DNA of 64,000 nt, from contig CP126192.1 of assembly GCA_030272155.1 (NCBI GenBank), forward strand, positions 6,606,501-6,670,500, given 5' to 3'. Positions 1-10,521 of the stretch are shown in pieces. The notes under the pieces are model-generated. The model was not told the origin of the DNA. It saw only the letters and a program-made list of their open reading frames with translations, and ran no database searches. This DNA comes from Tetradesmus obliquus (Eukaryota > Chlorophyta > Chlorophyceae > Sphaeropleales > Scenedesmaceae). Within the stretch, counting starts at the first letter, position 1. Every line of letters starts with the position of its first letter. Made by a program: the position numbers and the translations under genes.

Positions 1-54
1 GCCAGGTGCTCGTGGCACCTGTGAAAGCGGCGAGGACACAGGACCACTGCTGGG

Positions 55-87
<33 letters not shown>

Positions 88-518
88 AGAGCTGGTTGCA
101 TCTGCCTCTGCTGCAGCTGCTGCTGCGGCTGCTGATGTGGCGGTGGCAGAGCTTGCGCTGTTGCTTGCCACTACTCCTGCTGCTGCTTCAGCCTGCTGCT
201 TCCTGCCTGCAATGGACAGCCGAAACACGAATCAGCAGCACAGACAGTTCAAGTCAGTTGGCTCAGCACGTCAACACGTCATTATGTGCACCTGAGGTGC
301 ATAGTAAGCCAGTAGCTGACATACCACATGTTCCAACAGGTTCAAACTGGCAGAAGTAGCAGCTGCTCAATGCCACAATCAGTCCCCAGACGTAGGCACA
401 GCTGCACCCTGGACGTGCCCTCGACTCACTTGCTATTTTGTGCACTGCTTCACTCCTGCGCACCAGCTGCTTCAACTTCCTTGGATTTGAAGACTTGGAA
501 GCTTTGTAGTCTGCAAGA

Positions 519-554
<36 letters not shown>

Positions 555-1162
555 TTCAGCTCCTTCACTGCAGACCATCAGCAGCAGCACACGCAATGAC
601 TGCAGCCTGCAGGCAAGCCAACGAGGCTGCTGCTTGCCAACAGCAGCAACATAACGCATCAATAGCAGGCGATTCCAATGGATGCCTACCGTTGAAAAAG
701 CTCCGAGCTGCCTGCAGCCCAAGTACCTCTAGCTGTTGGCAGTGCTGCTGGTGCTGCTGCTGTAGGCCTGCCAGCACCCCACGGTGCAGTGCACGCTGAA
801 CGCGCCCCAACATCGTGATTGCAATTGATGTTGCCAGTAAGTATAGTACGTTGTTATCAGGTGCGCGTTGGCTGGCTGCAGCAGATCTGGCACTGTACGC
901 GGCGAGGCGATCGGTGGTGAAACTACAGTTGTAAATCAGTGATTAAGTGGACATAATTAAAGACCAAAGTAATTCAAGCACATGCACGTGCGTGTGTCGG
1001 AAGTACTGCAGGTTACTTTGTCACCCTGGTAGGGCTCTGTCCCTGGTGTGTACAGGGCATCCAGCAGACGGTGCTTTACGATGAACTGGGCTGACATTTA
1101 CATCACAAACACCAACTCAGCGACGGCTGCTCGCACGCTAGCCAACAGCACTGCAGAGCAGT

Positions 1163-1198
<36 letters not shown>

Positions 1199-1475
1199 GC
1201 AAGTTTGACAGCAGCATGTCAACACTGAGAAGGGCCTTTGCAAGCTCTGCTCTCCAAGCGCTGCTGAAAAGCTCAAGCTTCCAACAATGTACGTGACTGT
1301 GCTCTACAGAGCTAGCTGTTTGGTGTGACAGCAAGCATGCACGCACTGGGAGGCGACTGTCCTGCAGCTTGTGTTCACACCTGTGCATGTGCCTTGCTGC
1401 ATGCTGTAGCCTGCACCCATTCTGTGTTGTTGTACACTGATGTACAACAACTTGCAATAGCTTTTGTTACAGTGG
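1..1475. other. CAG-rich stretch with no supportable gene
   Basis: Several open frames cross this stretch on both strands, but all are built on CAG/CTG runs (for example around 55-90, 520-552 and 1158-1197). They read as poly-Leu, poly-Ala, poly-Gln or poly-Cys depending on frame, and none contains a stretch of ordinary protein. It may be the tail or introns of a gene outside the window, plus the upstream region of the gene at 1476. Confidence 0.6.
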
Positions 1476-1863
1476 ATGGTGTTGCTGGTGTGTGCAGGCC
1501 TGCTTCCCATCAGTAGCACCATGTCAGGGCAAGCGGGTGTTTCTTTGAACAGTGAGTGCCTCAACCGCCTCTTCAGCAGCAGCAGCAGCAGCAGCAGCAG
1601 TGGCGGCAGCAAAGGAGGCAGCAACAGCCAGAAAGGCAAGCGGCCAGACACACACAAGGCAGCCAGCAGCAGCAGTGGCAAAGGACAGCAGCCGAAACAG
1701 CAGCAGCAGCGCAAGCAGCGGTCAGCAGCAGTACCAGGACCATGGCCTCAGCCAGCTAGGCTGGTACTGCCAGACCGCAAAGCCACAGCACCCGCCCTGG
1801 GCAGAGTACCCCCAAGCAGCAGTGCTGCAGCAGCTGCTGCAGCATCCATGCTGCAGCCTGCAA

Positions 1864-1908
<45 letters not shown>

Positions 1909-2925
1909 TGGCAGCGACAAGTCAAGAGCAACCACAACTTCCCAATAGCAACGGCCCCACCCAGCTGCAGCAGGAAGAGGGCAGCTCAGCAGCAGCAGCA
2001 GCAGCAGCAGCAGCGCAGCCCTGGGAGGTTGTTGCAGCACTGCCGCAGACCAGCGCCTACTCACTAGACCGCATGGCAGACTCTGACCTGGCGCTGTTTG
2101 TCAGTTATTTGAAATCAGCCAGGCTCGGCATGCCGTCAGTTTTCGAACTCGGCATGACACGCGAGCAGGGGTACAGGGGCAGGATGCAGCTGCTGCGGCG
2201 CGAGACGCTGCTGCGTCACCTGATGCAGCAGCTGCTGCGGGTGACACCCGGTGACGCTAGTGACACTAGTGACATCTACCACAGCAGCAGCAGCAGCAGC
2301 AGTGGGGGCGCAGGTGGCTGGGAAGTTCACGATGGCAGCAGCAGCAGTGGCGGCTGGGAAGTTCGTGATGGGAAGTTCATGCAGGCTCTTAGTGACGAGC
2401 AGCTGCAGGAGCTGAGTAGTGAGCAGCTGGCAGCAGCAGCAGCGGCCGCTGCTGCTGCGTGCCATGCAGCAGCAGGCGCCACTGGGAATGAGGTTGGGGA
2501 GTGCCTGCTGGACTACTTTGTGTTCAAAAGGTAACATTTGCGTTTGTGTTGTTTGTGTGATGTAACACTATTGCAGATACAGTCTGCAGCGCGATGAACA
2601 ACAACAAGTTCCAGCTTTGCTTCAAGCCAGTCAAAGGGTGTACATTGCTGGGTGGTTGCCCTGCTCTAATACGCAAGTCAAGTGTGAAATGTTCACGATT
2701 GCAACAACAGCGCATGTGATGCTGTGAGTGCCACTAGCATTGCTCAACTCGCTGCTGCTGCTGCTGCTGCTCATCATGTGCCGCCACCCTGCAGGTGCAT
2801 GCAGCTGATGCTGCTGCATCGGCAGCACAGGCGCCTGGTGCAGCAGCACCACCTGTCACACCAGCAGCAGCAGCAACAGCAGCATCAGGAGCAGCAGGAG
2901 CAGCGGTCAGCTGAACAAGAGCCTG

Positions 2926-2957
<32 letters not shown>

Positions 2958-3464
2958 GTCCCTGCTGTTTCACCAGAGGAGCTGGCAGAAGTCGACATCT
3001 GGGACGCATTCTTTGATGCTGACCTAGACGACTACATCCAATACCTGCAGGCAGCAGCAGCAGGAGCGCCATCCGTCTTCACAACTGTCAACCCCAACGC
3101 GCACCCCCAGCAGCAGCAGCAGCAGCCGCAGGGCTTGACATCACACAAGCCATCCAAGGCTTCCAGAAAGGCTCAAGAAAGCAGCGCAGCCGCATCCCAG
3201 CAGCAGCAGCTGGCAGAGGCTCGGCAGCTTCTGTCAAACTCAGCAGCAATGCTGTCTATTATGCCTCCTGGCATAAAAAGCCGGCCGCTGCTGCTGCTAG
3301 GGAGCTCTCAGCTGGTGCAGCTGGCTGCCATGGCTGGCGGTAGCCCTGAAGATGTGGTTGAGGTCCTGCAGGATTTCTACAAGCTGAAAAGATTAGGGTT
3401 CAGGGCGGCGCTGGAGGAGCTGATGGATGTTGCAGATGAGCAGTCGGTGGTGGAGCGGTTTTAG
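1476..3464 (+). CDS. Poly-Gln/Ala/Ser protein with duplicated module, unknown function
   Basis: I do not recognise a family. Two exons: 1476-2530 and 2795-3464. The intron starts GTAACA and ends CTGCAG, and the phase was checked (AG|G gives Arg). The first ATG after the in-frame stop at 1458 is 1476; the ATG at 1521 is an alternative. The protein is mostly low-complexity Ser, Gln and Ala runs, but each exon carries a similar ordered module. Exon 1 has DLALFVSYLKSARLGMPSVF and exon 2 has DLDDYIQYLQAAAAGAPSVF. Each module is followed by a QL-rich helix and an ending like LLDYFVFKR or LQDFYKLKR. So the gene looks like an internal duplication with one repeat per exon, the exon boundary falling right after the first KR. 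The C-terminus ends LEELMDVADEQSVVERF. Nuclear or RNA-linked roles are common for such poly-Gln proteins, but nothing here proves one. Confidence 0.7.
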
Positions 3465-3915
3465 GCATAGTTCTTTGAACCCTCAGCTGCGGCACCTGCT
3501 GCTGGTATGTGATGGCTACGTTTGTGCGAGTAGAGCACATCGACGCTAGGAGTGGGCTGTTGGCTTGCGGCAGCGCTGAGGATGTGGTGGAGGTCCTGCA
3601 AGATATCTACAAGCTCAAGAGGTTAGGGTTCAGACGCGCTAGAGGAGCTGATGGATGTTGCAGATGAGCAGTCGGTGGTGGAGCGGTTTTAGGCATAGTT
3701 CTTTGAACCCTCAGCTGCGGCACCTGCTGCTGGTATGTGATGGCTACGTTTGTGCGAGTAGAGCACATTGCCGCTAGGAGTGGGCTGTTGGCTTGCGGCA
3801 GCGCTGAAGATGTGGTTGAGGTGCTGCAAGATTTCTACAAGCTCAAGAGGTTAGGGTTCAGGGCGGCGCTGGAGGAGCTGGTGGCAGATGAACAGTCTGC
3901 GGTGGAGCGGTTTTA
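3339..3915 (+). repeat. Three tandem copies of the 3' end of the upstream gene
   Basis: The 3' end of the poly-Gln gene, from the codons for EDVVEVLQDF to past the stop, recurs twice downstream with a period of about 228-230 bases. The shared word gatgtggt starts at 3351, 3581 and 3809. Copy 2 has lost the reading frame after KLKRLGFR. Copy 3 still reads in frame to LEELVADEQSAVERF and a stop. The copies lie in what should be 3' UTR, so they may be alternative terminal exons or relics of unequal exchange. Confidence 0.85.
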
Positions 3916-4381
3916 AACGCCACAACACAAAAACTCAGCAGGACAGTTGGGCTCAGCACGGACAGGGCTGTTGGGGACAGAGTTGTGAGCAGTGTAGTAT
4001 GGAGAACCTCCATAATACTTCTAGCTTCTAGCCCCTGGTAACAAAAAATAATAATACTTCTAGCTGTACAGCGCCTTGAGCAGGGGATGCAGTCACGGTG
4101 CAGCATGCACAGCTATCCACCTTGGTGGAGCCAATCCCCCGGGTTTGCTATTCAACAGCTGAGTCGGCGCTTGCATATGCATATGGTTCACCTGGCATAG
4201 TTTGGTTACCAGGGGGGCGGAACCCTACTGGCTCGCCACACCCAGCACAATTGAGCACCTGGCATATCACGAGAAGGGCCATGTTAGCCCTGCAAGACTT
4301 CAGACGTTAGGGTGCAGGGCACCTCCTGTAAAGGCGTGTTAGACGTGTCTTCCTGGTGGAGGCAACGCCTTTGTGTCCCCT

Positions 4382-4403
4382 GCAGTCAGGTTCGCCTGAC
4401 TGC
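4382..4403. other. Perfect 9-bp hairpin with TTCG loop
   Basis: GCAGTCAGG at 4382-4390 pairs fully with CCTGACTGC at 4395-4403 across the loop TTCG. This would be a very stable RNA or DNA hairpin. No surrounding tRNA cloverleaf was found. A GTTCGAACCC word nearby (4428-4437) resembles a T-loop, but its stem does not pair. Confidence 0.8.
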
Positions 4404-4949
4404 TGCGTGTGACTAGCCAGTAGGAGTTCGAACCCCCTGGCAAGGTGCCGCTAGTAACATAAAAAATGCCCTTAAGTGCCCTTAGGCCTGTTGCCACTGG
4501 CAGTGCACTTGCTGAGCCTGCTGTTGGCCCCGATTAGGTGATGCCTTTGAACTGTTACATTCCAGCTGTAAGACCATGTAACAACATTCAAGCTTTGCCC
4601 AGCCGCACGCCAACACGCTGCAGCTGCAGCGCAGCTCCACCACCAGCAAGCGTGTTCGGCTCCTCAGTGCCTTCCCAGTGCTTTTGCAACCACCCCGACT
4701 GCGGCCAGCATACTGTCCAAATTCCACAGCCGCATGCCACGCACAACCTCTTCAGCAGTACCAGGCCCGCAGTGTTCTGGAACTGCAGCTTAGCATTCAA
4801 AGCAGCTCGTTAACATGCATTATGCGTGAGTATATGTATGAGTATGACAATGAGGGTGCCCAGTCCATCTGCAAGTCCTCTTTAACAGTACGTAACACCA
4901 ATATAACATAACAAAATGTAACATAACATAAACCTCATAACATAAACCT

Positions 4950-4977
4950 CTAAACCCTAAAACCCTAACCTTAACCC
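4950..4977. repeat. Interstitial telomere-like repeat (CCCTAAA/CCCTAAAA)
   Basis: The stretch reads as about four degenerate units of CCCTAAA type, preceded by several ATAACATA-like words. Plant-type (TTTAGGG) and Chlamydomonas-type (TTTTAGGG) telomere units differ by one base, and both lengths occur here. It is short and lies inside the window, so it is interstitial, not a chromosome end. Confidence 0.6.
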
Positions 4978-6466
4978 ACCTGGGGCCATAACTGTATCGT
5001 TCAGAACTCCAAAGACCTTTCCAACAGAGGCGCTGAACATGAAAGCGTTATGGCAGACTGACAGTTGAAGTATAGATGAGCTGCAATCTGGGCGACAAGC
5101 AGCAGCAGCAGCAGCACCGCCCCCAATATCCCTGACACCATACGGGTTTGCAGAGGTCAGCCGTGCAACAGCTCTGCATGTCATGCACCTTGTCTGATGT
5201 GGGAATGCACGGCAACCCATCGGTAAGGAAGGAAGCAGCCGCGCGTGCAAAGGGACTCCTGCAATCCCGCTTGGCATACAGCCGAGCTGGAACAAATGCG
5301 TGGCATTGGTGCAGATACAAACGGAAACTTTCATTTGTGCTTCAGCAGCACAGTTGGTGATGATGTCTGATCGTCTCATGTGCCAAAACCCAGACGTTGC
5401 ATGCAGGTGATGATCAACTGCCAACATGCATGCAATGCAAAGCTTGCGCCTGATGCATGTATGCCATGGTCATGCTAATATGATGAAAAGGATCCACAAG
5501 AAACTTCTGCAACCCCTGGTCTCATGAAAGCCAGATGATCCTTGCCACATGTGTACAGCCAATTGTCAACTCAATTCGTACATCTGGTTGTGTGGATCCC
5601 CCTTGCCGCCAGCAACCGCCACGCTGCGCGATCCAGCTGTTGAGAGCGTGGATCTGCTCTGAATTGAACAAGCCATGCGACAAGCAACATCTGCAACAGA
5701 CAAGAAGCGCTATGAAACTCGCAGCGGTGCATCTGTGGGGCAGCAAGCGCCTGTCCCTCTTCATCAGCCACATCCCTGGCATGCCGCCACAAACCCCACC
5801 ACCCCACAAACACCATGCAATCGCGTTGCTATCTATGTATCACTTCACTGTGATGTTTGGCATAATGCGCTTGAGCACGTGCACCGGGAGCCGGGCAATG
5901 AGTGGCTTGTGGCAGGCACTGTAATGCCCGCTTAAACCACCCAGGCCCGGATCACAGTGTATGTGCTGAAGCGCATCATGCCTCACACCAACCAAAGAGT
6001 TCAATGCGTGTGAAGTCACCATGGATCCCAACTTGACAAGCCCCTTCGCCTTGTGTGTTTGCGCATAGGCTCCGGAGAAGTCGCTCGTGCTGTGCATGCG
6101 CACGCGCTCACGCGTAGGAAACCCTTTCGACATGTATGGCCTTGTTCCCTGGCCGCAAACCCCTTGGTATCTTTGCAGCACTCGCAAATCTCCGTCATGC
6201 TGCACAAACATGGTGCATGCAGCAACCCACACATCCCCACATCATCATCAATGCAAGCTGCGCAGCCTTGACATTCACCCCATCTCATCTCATCTCATCT
6301 CACATCAGACTGCTGCACGGCCGTCACTCACGGCTCCCCGCCTTTTCTTCTCACACCTGGTGTGCACCCGCAGCAGCACCGCCAGCCGTATTTTTTTCTG
6401 GCTGCGGCATGAAATGCACCTGCCACCTCCCCTCTCACACCTGGTGTGCGCCCGCCATTTCCCCTC

Positions 6467-6701
6467 TCAAACCTGGTGTGCACCCGCCACGGCACCGGCA
6501 GGCACATGGTCATGGTTGTTGCCGCGCGCATTCATCATCGGCACATGCTTCATGATGCCCACTGCTGCACACAGCGCCACAACTGCCAAGATGATCAGGA
6601 TGACGCCAGCCGCCACTGCACCGGGCTGCAGGGCCATCGAGAGAGCCTGGATCATGAATGGGAGGCAGCCGCCAAATGCCACCATCGCTGCGTTGTGGCC
6701 T

Positions 6702-6744
<43 letters not shown>

Positions 6745-6955
6745 TGATAACATGTCAGCAGAGTTCGTTGCAAACACACAGCTGTCAGATTCAACCAGAG
6801 GAGCCCTCAACAGCTGCTGCTGACACGCACATTGTGATGCACCAGGCAAGAACCCTGGCTGAACCTCCGCTGCTGGCTGGCTCTCTGTGCGCTCGTACAT
6901 GGTGCTACACAGAAGCCGCCGCTGCCGCAGCAAATGCGATTTCACCGGCAGCAGC

Positions 6956-6995
<40 letters not shown>

Positions 6996-9900
6996 CCACG
7001 CACCAATGTTGAAGCCGCTGGCTCCCACTCCAGCAGGGTACATCAACGGCAGGAAGGGTTTATAAAACCCTCTCCCAGCAGGCCAGTTGTGCCGCCCATC
7101 AGCGGCAGCAGCAGGAACACTGCCACAGCAGACCCACATGCAGAACCAGACCACAAACTACAGACCCAGCTCAACCAAACACGCATGTACAGCAGGGAAA
7201 AGGACCACAGAAAACTCCTGTAACAGCGCGCACCAATGTTGAAGCCGCTGGCGCGCACTCCAGCAGGGTACATCAGCGGCAGGATGGTTGGCACAACCCT
7301 CTCAGCAGGCCAGCGGCAGCAGCAGGAACACCACCACAGCACACCCAAATGCAAACCGCGGCCACAAACATAGCTCCAACTCGAGCCAAAAACGCATGTT
7401 CAGCAGGGAAAAGGACCACAAACAACCACTTTGGAAGCACGCACCAATGTTGAAGCCGCTGGCACGCACGCCAGCAGGGTACATCAGCGGCAGGATGGAC
7501 ACATTGAACCCTCCCAGCAGCCCCGTGATGCCCATCATCAGCGGCAGCAGCAGGAACACCGCCACAGCACACCAAAATGCAAAAATGAAACCACAAACAT
7601 AGCTCCAACTCGAGCCAAAAACGCATGTTCAGCAGGGAAAAGGACCACAAACAACCACTTTGGAAGCACGCACCAATGTTGAAGCCGCTTGCGCGCACTC
7701 CAGCAGGGTACATCAGCGGCAGGATGGACACATTGAAGCCTCCCAGCAGGCCAGTGATGCCCATCATCAGCGGCAGCAGCAGGAACACCGCTACCAGGCT
7801 TCCGGTGTGCAGCGCCAGCAGCACCGGGATGCAGATGGCTGCACCTGCCACAACCAGGGCCATGAAGCAGGTGACCTGCAGCAGCAGCAGCAGCAGCATC
7901 AAGGCAGAGTATACAAATAGAGGATCAGCAACGGTGTGCAGCGCCAGCAGCACAGGGATGCAGATGGCTGCACCCGCCACCACGAGGGCCATGAAGCAGG
8001 TGACCTGCAGCAGCAGCAGCAGCAGCAGCGTGAAGGCAGAGAGGATCAGCAGCATCGTACTGCAGATGGCTGCACTCAACACAACCTTATTTCTTGAAGG
8101 GATAATGAAGGCATAAGGGATCGTGCACTGCAGCAGCCGCAAGGCCAGTTGCCGATGTCTGATCAGATGAGGCATGCACAGATGCAACGGAGCAGCTGCA
8201 TGGCAAAGCACTTTGCAGGCATGCAAAGCCATTTAGCCAGGGCCACCGCTAGTTGTTGCGGACATGATATCGCATTGTTGCATGCATGCAAGCAGGCCAT
8301 ATAAGCATCTGAAACGTATAGGGCAAACGCGTTGTGTGGCAACAATCTGGTGGCAGCACACTGACTCAGCACATAAAAAACTAACAAACCAACGAATCTG
8401 CTGACCTTTGGAGCTCCCTTGTCTGACAGGTGTCCTCCCAGAGGCACCATCACCAGGAAGGCAATCATGCCCAGCAGACTCAGCACGGACAATAAAAGAT
8501 TTCGCAGGCTTCTACAGCAATTGGCTGAATGCATCTCACAGCATGCTGACTCAGCACGGACAATAACAGAAACTGCTGACCTTGGGTGCTCCCTTGTCTG
8601 ACAGGTGTCCTCCCAGAGGCACCATCACCAGGAAGGCAATCATGCCCAGCAGCACTGCCCACAGCGATGTAGTCAGCTTCACGTGGCCGGCAGTGCGCAC
8701 GTACGCGGGAGCCCAGCTGTTGTTTGGAGCGCAGCGGCAGCGGAAGCGCGGCACAGAGGTAGGTGAATTTGTGAGTCAGCATTGGGCAGCAGGGGCGGTT
8801 TACAAATGCACATGCAAGTGCTGTCAGGTCCACAGTAATGCGCTTATCACCAGTGGCAGATGCAACACAAGCACAGCAGTGACCAAGTCAGCTCAGCTGT
8901 ACTCAGCCAGCTGTGCGCAGCTGTTGATCAAGCTGCAGCTGCAGCACTGCTCAGTTCTATACGCATGCAAATGTCGCGGTTTGCAACCAGGTGATTGAAG
9001 GCCCTGCCCTGCTGGCACCTCACCTGAACCATACAGTGTTGCACCTATTCACCAACACAACAAAATCAATAGTTTAATAGAGCCATAAACATAAGGAGCT
9101 TGGTAGCGCTGCCCACCTCACCTGAACCAGGTGTAGAAGCCTGAGCCGAGTGCAGCCTCCACCAGGAACTGCAGCAGCAGGCTCACCCAATGGTCCTGCG
9201 GCACGTGACAGCGTAACATGTTTAGTTATCAACACAGCACAGCACACAGCACAGCACTCATAATCGCAACACAGTAAAGCACACAGTGCAGCACACAGCG
9301 CATCACACAGCACAGCACACAGCACATCACACAGCACAGCAGCCTCGCCTTGCACACAGCACAGCGCAAAACACAGCAGCCTTACCTTGCACAGTACACA
9401 GCGCATCACACAGTACAGTACACAGCGCAGTACACACACAACATAGCACACAGTACAGCGCACAGCACAGCACAACACACAGCGCAGCAGCCGCACCTTG
9501 AAAAGCACAGCCAGGGGCACGTGGTACAGTAGAAAGTGCAGCACACAGCACAGCACAGCACAGCAACCATTACAGCACACAGCGCAGCAGGCCCACCTTG
9601 AACAGCACCGCCAGGGGCACGTGGTGCTTGATCTTGGGGGCCAGCTGGGTCACCTCCTTGGCATACGCCTGCAGCAGCAGCAGCAGCAGCAGCACTGCGT
9701 GATCACACAAGTCCAATGACACCTCTCACCACCAGTTGCAGCATCTCAGGCCGGCACAGTACAGCATACAAGCAGGGCGCAAATAGTAACACAATGTGTT
9801 ACATTCAAGCTAAAATGTGACAGCTCAGCGCCGCGCACCTTCTCGCACTCCTGCATGGCCGGATCATTGTCATGATCCAGCTGCAGCTCCAGCTGCTGGT

Positions 9901-10361
9901 GGTGGAAGGGCGTACTAGCAAGGCACAGAAATGTAACACAGTGTGTTACATTCAACTCAAATGTAACAGCTCAGCGCCGCGCACCTTCTCGCACTCCTGC
10001 ATGGTCGGGTCATTGTCATGGTCCAGCTGCAGCTCCAGCTGCTGGTGGTGGAAGGGCGAGGCAGCATCTGCATCTTTTTTCATTGAAGGGCTCGCATACA
10101 GCTTGATGGAACCGGCCTTCTTGTAGCTCTGAGTCTTGTGCGCTGCCTTCGCGCAAGCAGCTGCGTCGGCCGCAACATCTGCTGCGGTGTTTGTGGTGGC
10201 GTCCTTGTTGCTGGTGGTGGTTGGCTTGGCGGCGTTGCTGCTGTCTGTGTTGAGGAAGTAGGCATCATCATCATCCTCAAGCAGTGAGGACTGGTGGGGG
10301 CTAGCCAGAGGGGAGGCCACCACGTGAGTCATGTCCTGCAAAGCCCAGCAGCAGCAGCAAT

Positions 10362-10397
<36 letters not shown>

Positions 10398-10480
10398 GGG
10401 TCATCATCTTCCTCAAGCAGCGAGGACTGGTGTGGGCTAGCCAGTGGGGAGGCCACCACGTGAGTCATGTCCTGCAAGGC

Positions 10481-10521
<41 letters not shown>

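Larger units (their letters stand above)
3916..6466. other. Intergenic region
   Basis: No convincing gene on either strand. Contents noticed: a perfect hairpin at 4382-4403, a telomere-like run at 4950-4977, and a CATCT pentamer run at about 6284-6305. A CACCTGGTGTGC-type word recurs three times at 6350-6490, running into the end of the MFS gene. The small open frames at 5522-6290 overlap on both strands, have no recognisable domain and lack the codon patterns of the confirmed genes. Confidence 0.6.

Noticed and set aside
4410-4455. Possible tRNA with a GTTCGAACCC loop
   Set aside because: The flanking bases do not pair into a T stem, and no cloverleaf or acceptor stem can be drawn.
5522-6290. 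Overlapping open frames on both strands
   Set aside because: No domain, no splice support, and equal openness on both strands.
9074-9580. Cys/Val-rich 168-residue minus frame
   Set aside because: It is made by the CACAG satellite. Only its last part overlaps a true MFS exon, which is in another frame.
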